The notes under the pieces were generated by a model that saw nothing but the letters and a program-made list of their open reading frames with translations, made no database searches and was not told the origin of the DNA. DNA of 64,000 nt, from contig NZ_CP037922.1 of assembly GCF_004355185.1 (NCBI RefSeq), positions 1,426,001 through 1,490,000 on the forward strand, in the 5' to 3' direction. Source of the stretch: Hymenobacter radiodurans (GTDB lineage Bacteria; Bacteroidota; Bacteroidia; Cytophagales; Hymenobacteraceae). Each line of letters starts with the position of its first letter. Position 1 is the first letter of the stretch. Positions 37,298-45,555 of the stretch are shown piece by piece. The position numbers were made by a program, and so were the translations under genes.

Positions 37298-39043
37298 ATG
37301 CTACACGCCGCCCCCGAAATTCAACTCGCCTCGGCCACAGATACCCAGCGCCCAGCGCGCCGCTACTTGCCCGAAGATTTTGTCGTAACAGATTGGTCTG
37401 CCCTTGAATCATACTTTATTGAGCTGCGCGACCGGGAAATAAATGCCCCCCAGGAGCTGGAAGAGTGGCTGCTAGACCGGAGTGAACTGGAAAGCGCGTT
37501 GAGTGAAAACCTGGCGTGGCGCTACATCCGCATGACCTGCGATACGCAGGATGAGGAACGCGCCGAAGCCTTCCAATACTTCGTGAGTGAAATTGAGCCC
37601 AACGTAGCGCCCTACGATCACGCCCTGAACGAAAAGCTTATCCAATCGGAGTACGTGGGCGAGCTGGATCCGCAGCGGTATCGTGTGTTTATCCGTTCGG
37701 TTCGGCAAGCTCTGGAGATTTATCGGGCCGAGAATATTCCGCTCAAAACCGATATCAGCACGAAGCAGCAGCAATATGCGGCTACAGTAGGCGCGATGAC
37801 GGTCACGATAAACGGGGAGGAAATGACGCTGCCGCGGGCAGCTGATTTCCTGAAAAACCCTGATCGGGCAGTACGTGAGCAAGCTTACGTAGCTGTGCAG
37901 GAGCGACGCTTACAAGACAAAGACTCTCTCGATACGTTATTTACGCAGTTGGTGCGTTTGCGCCACCAGATGGCTTTGAACGCGGGTTTTAAGAACTTCC
38001 GCGATTACATGTTTGCCGCGCTGGGTCGCTTCGACTACACGCCCCAGGATTGCTTCAACTTCCACCGCGCCATTCGCGAAACGGTAGTGCCACTCATCGA
38101 CGACCTCGACTTAGAGCGCCGCCAGGATCTAAATTTGCCAGAGCTGCGTCCGTGGGATCTGGATGTGGATGTGAGCGGTAAAGCGCCGTTGCGCCCATTT
38201 GAGACGGGCGCGGAACTGCTCGAAAAAACCATCACCGTTTTCCAACACCTTGACCCTTATCTCGGTGATTGTCTGCGCACGATGCGTCAGATGGGCCACC
38301 TCGACCTAGAGTCGCGGAAAGGGAAAGCGCCTGGTGGCTACAACTATCCGCTGGATGAAACCGGGGTGCCGTTCATCTTCATGAACGCAACCTCTTCCTT
38401 GCGCGACGTGGTTACAATGCTGCACGAAGGCGGCCACGCCGTGCACTCTTTCCTGACCCGTACGTTGCCGTTATCGGCCGACAAGCACCCACCGAGTGAA
38501 GTAGCCGAGTTAGCCTCCATGAGCATGGAGCTAATGAGCATGGATCATTGGGACGAGTTTTTTCCAGATGCTGATGAACTGCGTCGGGCTAAGAAAACGC
38601 ATCTGGAAAGCGTACTTGAAACCTTCCCTTGGGTAGCTACCATCGATAAGTTTCAGCACTGGATTTACGAAAACCCGGAGCATACCACGGAGCAGCGCTA
38701 CGAGCGCTGGGTGCAGGTATTCGACGAGTTTAACCAACGCACAGTAAGCTGGAAAGGCCTTGAGCAATACAAGCCGTATCTGTGGCAGAAGCAGTTGCAT
38801 CTGTATGAGGTGCCGTTCTACTACATTGAGTACGCCATGGCTCAGCTTGGGGCTATTGCCGTTTGGCGTAATTACCGTCAGAATCCGCAGCAGGGCCTAG
38901 AGGCCTATAAGCGCGCTTTGGCATTGGGCTACACGGCGCCCATCGGCGAAATTTATGCTGCCGCCGGTATTCGCTTCGATTTTAGCACCGAATATCTGCG
39001 CTCCCTAGCTGACTTTGTGCGTGAGGAAATGGCTCGGTTGTAA
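37298..39043 (+). CDS. M3 family oligoendopeptidase (PepF-like)
   Basis: The zinc metallopeptidase has 581 residues. The catalytic helix MLHEGGHAVHSFLTR carries HExxH with the zinc ligands near residue 376; the third ligand follows in EVAELASMSMELMSMD. The N-terminal half is the all-helical oligoendopeptidase domain (NLAWRYIRMTCDTQD, RQALEIYRAENIPLKTDI). It should degrade short peptides in the cytoplasm. It lies between paaE and paaD but on the opposite strand to paaABCD, with no obvious link to phenylacetate use. A weak -7 box (TATCTTG) ends eight bases before the ATG. Confidence 0.92.
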   Translation: MLHAAPEIQLASATDTQRPARRYLPEDFVVTDWSALESYFIELRDREINAPQELEEWLLDRSELESALSENLAWRYIRMTCDTQDEERAEAFQYFVSEIEPNVAPYDHALNEKLIQSEYVGELDPQRYRVFIRSVRQALEIYRAENIPLKTDISTKQQQYAATVGAMTVTINGEEMTLPRAADFLKNPDRAVREQAYVAVQERRLQDKDSLDTLFTQLVRLRHQMALNAGFKNFRDYMFAALGRFDYTPQDCFNFHRAIRETVVPLIDDLDLERRQDLNLPELRPWDLDVDVSGKAPLRPFETGAELLEKTITVFQHLDPYLGDCLRTMRQMGHLDLESRKGKAPGGYNYPLDETGVPFIFMNATSSLRDVVTMLHEGGHAVHSFLTRTLPLSADKHPPSEVAELASMSMELMSMDHWDEFFPDADELRRAKKTHLESVLETFPWVATIDKFQHWIYENPEHTTEQRYERWVQVFDEFNQRTVSWKGLEQYKPYLWQKQLHLYEVPFYYIEYAMAQLGAIAVWRNYRQNPQQGLEAYKRALALGYTAPIGEIYAAAGIRFDFSTEYLRSLADFVREEMARL

Positions 39044-39052
39044 GAAATAGAG

Positions 39053-39124
39053 GCATAACTCACTACTACCCAAAAAAGCCCCCAGATAGTTCTGGGGGCT
39101 TTTTTGGGTAGTAGTGAGTTATGC
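39053..39124. terminator. Bidirectional terminator inside a perfect 33-bp inverted repeat
   Basis: Arms beginning GCATAACTCACTACTACC are exact complements over 33 bases around a six-base loop ATAGTT. The core is the family stem with GCCCCCAG and CTGGGGGC. The symmetry reaches well beyond the usual terminator stem, up to the stop codon of the converging lipoprotein gene. Confidence 0.92.
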
Positions 39125-39724
39125 TTATTGCTGCAGCTCGAACAAAGGCACAGGCTGTAACTGCCGGTACTCACCACCTATCTTAGAAATCTCAGACTCG
39201 TGCAGCTTTAAGTAGTTGTTAAACTGTTTTGCCGCCTGATCGTAGCGGACGCGGTAGCCAACCACTTCATTATCAGCTATCTTAATATTTTCGGTAAGCG
39301 TCTGTACAGTTTCGTTGACAGGGCCACTAGCAGTGAGTGCTACGGCATAAACTGCCCGTAGCACTGAATCCTGAGCGTTGTCGTAAGCATCAATGCGTTC
39401 AGAAGCAGCCATGCTTTGTTGGTTGTAGCGCAACGCTTTGAGCCGCTCATTAGCACGTGTTAGCTGTTGCACCTGAGTTGCATCAGTATTGGGTTGCTTG
39501 CGCAACTCGCTCAGTACTTGTGTAGTGGCTTCTATTTTGGCGTCGTCACTGGCTATCATCGTCTTCCAGCGTACATCCAGCGTGTCGCGGAATACATCGA
39601 GCTGTGCCTTGGCAGCGGCCGGCGATACAGGATCGACAACGGCATTTTTATTGGCTGGGTCAGTTTTACAGGCGGTAAAGGCGGCCACAAATAGAAAGAA
39701 TGCTAGCTGAATTAACTTTTTCAT
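39125..39724 (-). CDS. Hypothetical lipoprotein
   Basis: The product has 199 residues with a signal peptide and a lipobox at FTAC (Cys 19), so it should be lipidated in the envelope. The rest is helical and charged, with likely coiled-coil segments (LTRANERLKALRYNQQSM, YRVRYDQAAKQFNNYL). It ends in PVPLFELQQ. The C-terminal part slightly recalls LemA-type helices, but I do not assign a family. It is the last gene before the shared terminator and lies 45 bases after paaD on the same strand, so it may be carried on the paa transcript. Confidence 0.7.
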   Translation of the reverse strand: MKKLIQLAFFLFVAAFTACKTDPANKNAVVDPVSPAAAKAQLDVFRDTLDVRWKTMIASDDAKIEATTQVLSELRKQPNTDATQVQQLTRANERLKALRYNQQSMAASERIDAYDNAQDSVLRAVYAVALTASGPVNETVQTLTENIKIADNEVVGYRVRYDQAAKQFNNYLKLHESEISKIGGEYRQLQPVPLFELQQ

Positions 39725-39769
39725 AGGGGCAATAACGCCGAAGTTCGGCGAAGAAATATATGGTAAGGG

Positions 39770-40249
39770 TTAAACAGGTTTAAATTGTTCAAATAGTTGT
39801 CGACAGTCGTTACAATAGTGCATAGAACGACACAAAGTAGCTCCAAAAGGCGTCCGCAGCTCCGTATTATGACTGTTGCAGTGCGGACACTGAGCATACT
39901 CCAGAATATCAAGGTCTAGAATCCCTTGGTACGTGGGGGGAGGCGCAAGGCCAAAGTTCTTCAGTGCCTCCCGACCTTTATCCGAAACCATATTTGTATC
40001 CCAAGGTTCCTCAAAGCTCATTTCCGTGGTCACTTCGGCTATGCCGTGCGCTTGTAGCGTTTGCACTACGTCACGCTGCATGTAGTCCATGGCCGGGCAG
40101 CCCGAAAACGTCGGCGTCATCTTCACTGTTACGCGCCCGCTCTCGTCTATCACTACGTCGCGGATTACTCCCAAATCCACCAACGACAGCACTGGAATCT
40201 CGGGATCTTTTACCGCTTCGAGCCAGGTAAGAATGGTGGCCTTATCCAT
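39770..40249 (-). CDS. paaD: Phenylacetyl-CoA epoxidase subunit PaaD
   Basis: The product has 159 residues and belongs to the MIP18/DUF59 group, which helps mature the Fe-S or diiron sites of the PaaABCE epoxidase. WLEAVKDPEIPVLSLVDLGV is the N-terminal hallmark. A second block is FSGCPAMDYMQRDV, and a C-terminal zinc ribbon has CPHCNSHN and CNDCRQLF. It follows paaC by 65 bases on the same strand. Confidence 0.93.
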   Translation of the reverse strand: MDKATILTWLEAVKDPEIPVLSLVDLGVIRDVVIDESGRVTVKMTPTFSGCPAMDYMQRDVVQTLQAHGIAEVTTEMSFEEPWDTNMVSDKGREALKNFGLAPPPTYQGILDLDILEYAQCPHCNSHNTELRTPFGATLCRSMHYCNDCRQLFEQFKPV

Positions 40250-40314
40250 GAGTAGTGAGTAGTGAACTTCGGTTTAGAGGTTACGGATGCTAAGGTTGAA
40301 CAAGCGATTCCGCA

Positions 40315-41070
40315 TTACCATTCCGCCGTCGGATCGACCCGAAATACTTCGGCCATCTCATCCAGTAAGGGCTGCAGATATTCTGTGTGTTGACCAACTC
40401 GCCCGCCATAGACGGGTGTAAGAGTAGCCAAATCGGGAATGTCCAACGCAGTTTGACTCAGCACTTTGGTAATGTTCTCCTGCCAGTGTGCCTTGATTTC
40501 GTCTTCGCCTACGAAAATGCCTTCGGAGATAATCTCGGCTTCGGCTGCTGTTTTCTCGAACAAACCCAGCGCGTACGGTAAGGTGTAATTCAGTGAGTTT
40601 TGCAGTCTCTCAATAGCTTCTTCCGTCGAGCTACCAAGCTGCTTTATCCAGGTATTGGCGTGTAGCGTGTGGTACTTCAACTCGCCTTTGAGCTTGCGCG
40701 CTACCTGAGCTAACGGCTCGTAGCTGCTGTGGCTAAGCGCCTCGAAGCGTAGGATTTCGGCGTGGTCGTACAGGAAATGACGAATCAGGCTGAAGTCGTA
40801 TTCCCCGATGGGTAGCTCTACTAACTGCGCGCAATGGAACTGGGGGGCATTTCTGGTGAAAGCTACCGTGTCGGGCTCCGCTTCGCCGAGCTGGTGCAGG
40901 AGGGTGTAGAGCTGCAGACTGTGGCCCAGTTTGTCTTGAGCCATGGAAGAAAAGGCAATATCTTCTTCCAGAATTGGCCCCAAGCCGTTCCACTCGGAGT
41001 TGCGATGACCTAGGATTAGCTGGTCGTCGGCGAGGCGGTAGAGCAGGTCTTTTAGCGCGTCGGTGTTCAT
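40315..41070 (-). CDS. paaC: Phenylacetyl-CoA epoxidase structural subunit PaaC
   Basis: This ferritin-like helical protein has 251 residues and pairs with PaaA in the multicomponent epoxidase. Family features are LADDQLILGHRNSEWNGLGP, EEDIAFSSMAQDKLGHSLQLY and KLKGELKYHTLHANTW. Its ATG overlaps the stop of paaB by four bases (ATGA), so translation is probably coupled. Confidence 0.93.
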   Translation of the reverse strand: MNTDALKDLLYRLADDQLILGHRNSEWNGLGPILEEDIAFSSMAQDKLGHSLQLYTLLHQLGEAEPDTVAFTRNAPQFHCAQLVELPIGEYDFSLIRHFLYDHAEILRFEALSHSSYEPLAQVARKLKGELKYHTLHANTWIKQLGSSTEEAIERLQNSLNYTLPYALGLFEKTAAEAEIISEGIFVGEDEIKAHWQENITKVLSQTALDIPDLATLTPVYGGRVGQHTEYLQPLLDEMAEVFRVDPTAEW

Positions 41071-41747
41071 GCTTGGGGGGCGTTTTCGGGATTCTCAGCT
41101 TTGAAGCGCTCGATTTTGTCCTGCACTTTGTAGGCCAGGGCGTCGCGGTATTTTTTCTCAGGGGTAGTCGACCAGATGTCACGGTCGTCTTCGTCGGAGA
41201 GCAGAATATCGGCCGAGCGAATCACCCACACATTTACTACTGGCTTTTGCTCGCCAAAAACTGCTTTGGCTTGCTGTAAGGCCATTGCATGCGAGCTAGC
41301 CCGCACTTTACCCACGTGCACGTGGGCTTTGCCGCGCTTCTTCAGGTGAAAAATATCGTAGTCTTCCTCACCCGCCGCGTAAGCTGCCTGTTCCTCCGCC
41401 GATTCGGAAAGTGGTGCTTCCGTGGGCTCATTTTGACCCCCAGGCAGCGTGTCGTACACAGAACCGGCATCGTCGCCGTATGCTGTCACCTGCACGGCGC
41501 TAGTAGGCGTCACCCACAGACCAGTGCACGCAAAACGACGACTATACTGCTCTTTACCAAATAAAAAAGCTACCTCCAGCGAAGGCGCATGCACTGGCCC
41601 GACGTAAGTGTAAGCCGTGCCTTCCTTTTTCTGGTGGAACACTTCATACGTCTCGAACTGGTCTAGCTCAGGCTTATCGGGTGGGGGCGTAGGCGAATCG
41701 GGCAGCCCAAGGCGGGCAATGCGCGGGTCGAGGGAGGAGAGGGACAT
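41067..41747 (-). CDS. paaB: Phenylacetyl-CoA epoxidase subunit PaaB, with two PaaB-like domains
   Basis: The product has 226 residues from the ATG at 41747 (an in-frame TTG at 41765 would add six). Ordinary PaaB is about 95 residues long. Here there are two related copies: YEVFHQKKEGTAYTYVGPVH with HAPSLEVAFLFGKE near residues 36-75, and YDIFHLKKRGKAHVHVGKVR with RASSHAMALQQAKAVFGE near 130-170. PaaB is a small subunit that tightens the PaaAC complex. The doubled form may replace a PaaB dimer contact. It overlaps paaC by four bases and is separated from paaA by a palindrome. Confidence 0.88.
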   Translation of the reverse strand: MSLSSLDPRIARLGLPDSPTPPPDKPELDQFETYEVFHQKKEGTAYTYVGPVHAPSLEVAFLFGKEQYSRRFACTGLWVTPTSAVQVTAYGDDAGSVYDTLPGGQNEPTEAPLSESAEEQAAYAAGEEDYDIFHLKKRGKAHVHVGKVRASSHAMALQQAKAVFGEQKPVVNVWVIRSADILLSDEDDRDIWSTTPEKKYRDALAYKVQDKIERFKAENPENAPQA

Positions 41748-41772
41748 GGGAGAATCGTATATCAAGCTAATG

Positions 41773-41875
41773 GAACGTCATGCAGAGCGGCAGCGAAGCA
41801 TCTTGCCCACTTCGTTGGAGTTAGCATTACAACGACCGCGAGCGAGATGCTTCGCTGCCGCTCTGCATGACGTTC
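41773..41875. repeat. Palindromic repeat element between paaA and paaB
   Basis: Two exact 31-base arms start with GAACGTCATGCAGAGCGGC and enclose a 41-base loop that has its own TCGTTG/CAACGA stem. The ends GAACGTCATGC and GCATGACGTTC recall small dispersed palindromes seen in Hymenobacter-like genomes; that likeness is from memory. It lies inside the paa operon and could act as a processing or attenuation site. Confidence 0.75.
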
Positions 41876-41893
41876 TTCTTTATTTGAATCGGG

Positions 41894-42883
41894 CTACGCT
41901 AGGGGCTTTACGTATTTCGCTTTGGGCGAAAGCAAGGCACGGCGTACCCAAGCGCCATTTTCCTCCGCGGCGCGGCGTACGGCTAGGCGCTCAGCATTGC
42001 AAGGACCATCACCATTGATAACGCGCTTAAAGTCTTCCCAATCAGGCTCAGTGAATTCCCACACGCCATCTTCGTTTTTGCGCAGCTTAGCATCGGGCAC
42101 CGTCAAGCCAAGTTCCCAGATTTTGGGCACGTACATATCGAGGAATTGCTGGCGGCAATGATCGTTGGAGGCCATTTTCACCTTCCAACGCATCAGAATT
42201 TCGGTGTGCACGCTCATCTTATCCGAAGGGCCGAAGAAGGTCATAATCGGCGGCCACCAACGATTCAGGGCCTCCTGAATCATGCGGCGCTGAATAGGCG
42301 TACCAGTAGCCAAATGTACCACGGCATCGTGACCGTACTTCAAGTGGAAGCTTTCCTCGGCGCAAATCCGCTCCAGAGCGCGGCAATATGGGCCGTAGCT
42401 GCCTTTGGCGTTGGCCATCTGGTTGACGATGGCGCCGGCGTCAATCAGCCAAGAAATGACGTTGGAATCAGCCCAGGTGAAGGCGGGATAGTTGAAGACG
42501 TTGGAGTACTTGCTCTTACCGTTAATCAGGTCAGAAAGCATCTGCTCGCGAGTTTTGCCCAGAGTCTCGGCCGCCGAATACAGTAGCTGCGCATGGCCTA
42601 CTTCGTCCTGCACTTTGGCCATTTGAGCCATTTTACGACGGAAGCCGGGAGCGCGCGTAATCCAAGTGCCTTCGGGCAAGGAACCGATGATTTCGGAGTG
42701 GGCGTGCTGCTCAATCATGCGAATGAGCTGCTTGCGGTACAAAGCCGGCATCCAGTCGCGCGGCTCGATTTTTTCGCCGCGGGCAATACGCGCCTCAAAC
42801 TCAGCCAATAGGATTGGATCTTCGTTTTCGAGGCCGGTAGTAGCGCTGGCCGGAATATCGTGGGTGCTTGCGGAGCCGTACAT
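41894..42883 (-). CDS. paaA: Phenylacetyl-CoA epoxidase catalytic subunit PaaA
   Basis: PaaA holds the diiron centre that converts phenylacetyl-CoA to the ring 1,2-epoxide. The product of 329 residues has [33 protein letters not shown] and [15 protein letters not shown], which supply the Glu and His iron ligands. It is the first gene of the minus-strand series paaA-B-C-D. Directly upstream is a TetR regulator on the same strand with a 32-base gap. The other pathway genes (paaG, paaH, paaJ, paaK, paaZ) are not in the window. Confidence 0.95.
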   Translation of the reverse strand: MYGSASTHDIPASATTGLENEDPILLAEFEARIARGEKIEPRDWMPALYRKQLIRMIEQHAHSEIIGSLPEGTWITRAPGFRRKMAQMAKVQDEVGHAQLLYSAAETLGKTREQMLSDLINGKSKYSNVFNYPAFTWADSNVISWLIDAGAIVNQMANAKGSYGPYCRALERICAEESFHLKYGHDAVVHLATGTPIQRRMIQEALNRWWPPIMTFFGPSDKMSVHTEILMRWKVKMASNDHCRQQFLDMYVPKIWELGLTVPDAKLRKNEDGVWEFTEPDWEDFKRVINGDGPCNAERLAVRRAAEENGAWVRRALLSPKAKYVKPLA

Positions 42884-42915
42884 AAGGGTGGGATTATGAA
42901 GGTGGAATGCTAAGT

Positions 42916-43506
42916 TTAGGAGTTGGCCAGACCAAGCAACAGCTGGTCGGCCAAGCGGTGCGCAATTTCACTGGGGGGCAATTTGCCCTCGGGCTTATAC
43001 CAAGTTGGCAGCCAATTCAGACTAGCAAGTAGCGTGAGCGTTGCAAAAGCGGCATCAGGTGTGCGCAAGTCGTTTTGCTCGATGCCGCGCTGAATTAAAA
43101 GTCGGAAGCCAGTTTCGTACCGCTCGCGCAACGCCAAAAATTCGGTGCGGGCGGGTTCGCTCAGGTGGCGCCACTCGTGCAGAAACACGGCAGAAGCGGC
43201 TACATCCTGGGTCAGTACGCGCACGTGGCTTTCGATGGCCCGGCGCAGTTGCACGGCGGCAGGCTCAGCAGCATCATGGGTAGCGGCGGCAAAGCCAGCA
43301 AAAAAGTCTTCAGCCAAGCGGAAGCAGATGCGGTGCAGTAGCTCTTGCTTGGACTTAATATGGGAATACAAGCTGCCTGCCTCTAGGCCCAACGCCTCCG
43401 CTAGCTCGCGCATACTGGTGGCCGCAAAACCCCGTGTCCGAAACAGGGCCGTAGCCGTCTGGTCGATCTGGGCTTTCCGCGAAAGGGTAGGGGCAGTGGC
43501 TTCCAT
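42916..43506 (-). CDS. TetR/AcrR family transcriptional regulator
   Basis: The product has 196 residues. The N-terminal helix-turn-helix is clear: [21 protein letters not shown], then [20 protein letters not shown] with the typical recognition helix. The C-terminal domain is helical and would bind a ligand. It lies directly upstream of and in line with paaA, so control of the paa genes (for example by phenylacetyl-CoA) is a reasonable inference, as for PaaR-type TetR repressors elsewhere. Confidence 0.9.
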   Translation of the reverse strand: MEATAPTLSRKAQIDQTATALFRTRGFAATSMRELAEALGLEAGSLYSHIKSKQELLHRICFRLAEDFFAGFAAATHDAAEPAAVQLRRAIESHVRVLTQDVAASAVFLHEWRHLSEPARTEFLALRERYETGFRLLIQRGIEQNDLRTPDAAFATLTLLASLNWLPTWYKPEGKLPPSEIAHRLADQLLLGLANS

Positions 43507-43656
43507 ATTCTAGTCAACAAAGCTAAGGTTCCTAACGTTCGTTAGCAAGTGGAAGTTGCGTTTAGTATAGTGCTGCAAATCACTCCCTAAACCCAATACT
43601 ACTCAGCGGTAAACCTTATGAGCAAATTGCTGCCAACGCCAGCCCAAAACCTCACG

Positions 43657-43664
43657 TACCTTTG
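43657..43664 (+). promoter_or_regulatory. Bacteroidota -7 box upstream of thiL
   Basis: TACCTTTG matches TAnnTTTG exactly and ends five bases before the thiL ATG at 43670. A transcript starting at the usual distance would be leaderless. Confidence 0.55.
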
Positions 43665-43669
43665 CACCT

Positions 43670-44697
43670 ATGAGCGACATCACACCTCTCGATAAAGTCG
43701 GCGAATTCGGCCTTATCCGCCGCATCCAAGAAACCATCACCCTGCGCCAGCCCAGCACCACGCTCGGCATCGGCGACGACGCCGCCATCCTGACGCCCGC
43801 TGCCCAACACGATATCGTGGTGAGCACCGACCTGCTGGTGGAAGGCGTCCACTTCGATCTTACGTTTTGCCCCCTAAAGCACGTGGGCTACAAAGCCGTG
43901 GCCGTCAACGTGTCGGATATTGCCGCCATGAATGCCCTGCCCACACAAATTGTGGTAGGCCTCGCCATCGGCAGCCGCTACTCCGTGGAGGCCATTGATG
44001 AGCTATACGAAGGCATGCGCTTAGCCTGCGAGGCCTACAAAGTAGACTTAGTTGGCGGCGACACCACCGCTAGCCGCGGTGGCCTCACCATCAGCATCAC
44101 GGCCATGGGCCAAGTAGAAACTGGCCGCGCCGTACGCCGCAGCGGAGCCCAGCCCAACGACCTGATTTGTGTAACCGGCGACCTCGGGGGGCTTTTTTGG
44201 GCCTACAAGTGCTCGAACGCGAAAAAGCCGCCTTCCTCGCCGACCCCGACATGCAGCCCGAGCTAGCTAACTACACCTACGTGCTCCAGCGCCAGCTCCG
44301 CCCCGAAGCCCGCCTTGACATTATTCACGAGTTGCGCGACTTGGGCCTCACACCCACCAGCATGATCGATATTTCCGACGGCCTGGCCTCCGAAATCCTG
44401 CACATCTGCACGGCCTCGGGTACGGGAGCCCGCATTTTCTCCGAGAATCTGCCCGCCGCCAACCCTATGCTGGAAGTCGCTAACGAGTTCAACCTCGATC
44501 CCATCACGTGCATGCTCAACGGTGGCGAAGATTACGAACTACTCTTCACGCTGCCCCTAGCCGACCACGCTAAAATCAAAAACCATCCCGACATCACCAT
44601 CCTCGGCCACATCACCGAGAAAAGCGACGGTGTAAACCTTATCACCAAAGCCGGCCAGCCCGTCCCCATCACCGCGCAAGGATTTCAGCATTTCTAG
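43670..44697 (+). pseudogene. thiL: Thiamine-monophosphate kinase (frameshifted)
   Basis: ThiL makes thiamine diphosphate from thiamine monophosphate and ATP. The first frame (to 44266) has GEFGLIRRI, LGIGDDAAIL, DLLVEGVHFDL, AVNVSDIAAMNA and LVGGDTTAS, then CVTGDLGG. The second frame supplies GLQVLEREKAAF, MIDISDGLASEI and CMLNGGEDYELLFTLP. The break is at GGGGGG-C-TTTTTT (44186-44198). A seventh G gives TGDLGGAFLGLQV and a product of about 342 residues, the normal size. The slippery-looking GGGGGGCTTTTTT is the same word as the terminator arms. An undercalled run is the simplest cause; programmed slippage is a less likely alternative. Confidence 0.92.
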
Positions 44698-44717
44698 ATC
44701 GTAGTGCCTTGTAGATT

Positions 44718-44763
44718 ACCAAGAAAAAAGCCCCCCAGACTAGTCTGGGGGCTTTTTCTTGGT
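44718..44763. terminator. Bidirectional terminator
   Basis: ACCAAGAAAAAAGCCCCCCAG and CTGGGGGCTTTTTCTTGGT form a stem of about 20 bp with unequal C/G and A/T runs (six C against five G, six A against five T). It lies between thiL and a converging small gene. Confidence 0.9.
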
Positions 44764-44779
44764 GAAACTCATCTTAAAC

Positions 44780-45153
44780 CTAATCCTCAGGATAAGGCAC
44801 GTACACGAAATTCGTAAACTCCTCATCAAGTACGAATAAGCAGCAATACTCTTCCGGGTCTTTATAGGTCTGCTCGAAAGCCTCAATGCCTTCCGGGCTG
44901 ATGACGCGCTGCTGCACGAATACATCCAGATACGAGGCGAAGACGTGCCACTCTAGGTTTAGCTCATCGGCATTCACCAAAAGGCCCCCAGCGGCACCTC
45001 CTGCCGGGCAAACACAAAGATGGGATACTTCGAAATCTCCCGCTTCCGAATTTGATAAGATGCTTCCTTCAGCGTGTCCGATACCGTGGCGAAATCCTTA
45101 GTGATAGTGCCGAGGTATTTACCGTTCAGTTCAGGGTCGTTAGCGTAGTCCAT
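44780..45153 (-). pseudogene. Hypothetical protein (frameshifted)
   Basis: Two frames join into one protein of 124 residues. The first begins at 45153 with MDYANDPELNGKYLGTITKDF and reads through FVFARQEVPLG. The second supplies LLVNADELNLEWHVFASYL and the acidic end VYVPYPED. The break is a run of five C at 44985-44989; a sixth restores PLGGLLVNADELN. The product is acidic and soluble, and I do not recognise its family. It follows the next small gene on the same strand with a 14-base gap. Confidence 0.75.
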
Positions 45154-45167
45154 ATTATAGAATTTGG

Positions 45168-45530
45168 TTACCAGCTGATAATGACAACTGTTTGGCCTTC
45201 CACGAATTGTTGGACGAAGAAAGTGTCAAAATCAGCTTTGTGTTCTTGGTCGACATAAGCCAGCATCCGCTTAACTTCGTGCTGACGGGTTAAGCATGTA
45301 TCGTTGGCAAAGTCGATATAGAAAGCTTTAAGTACTCCTTTCGACTGGAAAGCTATTTCTTCAAAGTAGTATACTTCCGCATCAAACTCTTCATCCACAT
45401 AAGCAAAATGCTTCGTGCGCATAAGGTGGTGAAAGAGCGGATACAACTCTGGGCATTCCTTAGCCTCCAGCCAGCACCCCTCCATTACTTCATGATTAAC
45501 TATTCTAGCCAAGGTTATATCCAAACCCAT
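45168..45530 (-). CDS. Hypothetical small acidic protein
   Basis: The product has 120 residues starting MGLDITLARIVNHEVMEG at 45530; an upstream in-frame start inside rlmD is rejected. It is rich in Phe, Tyr and acidic residues (AYVDEEFDAEVYYFEE) and ends in GQTVVIISW. No signal or metal motif is seen. It lies between rlmD and the frameshifted 124-residue gene on the same strand and may form a unit with them. No family was recognised. Confidence 0.65.
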   Translation of the reverse strand: MGLDITLARIVNHEVMEGCWLEAKECPELYPLFHHLMRTKHFAYVDEEFDAEVYYFEEIAFQSKGVLKAFYIDFANDTCLTRQHEVKRMLAYVDQEHKADFDTFFVQQFVEGQTVVIISW

Positions 45531-45555
45531 AACTGTACAGTTAATAGATGAAAGA

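Noticed and set aside
43603..43852. Minus-strand frames overlapping the start of thiL
   Set aside because: They are antisense to a clearly conserved ThiL N-terminus and show no domain.
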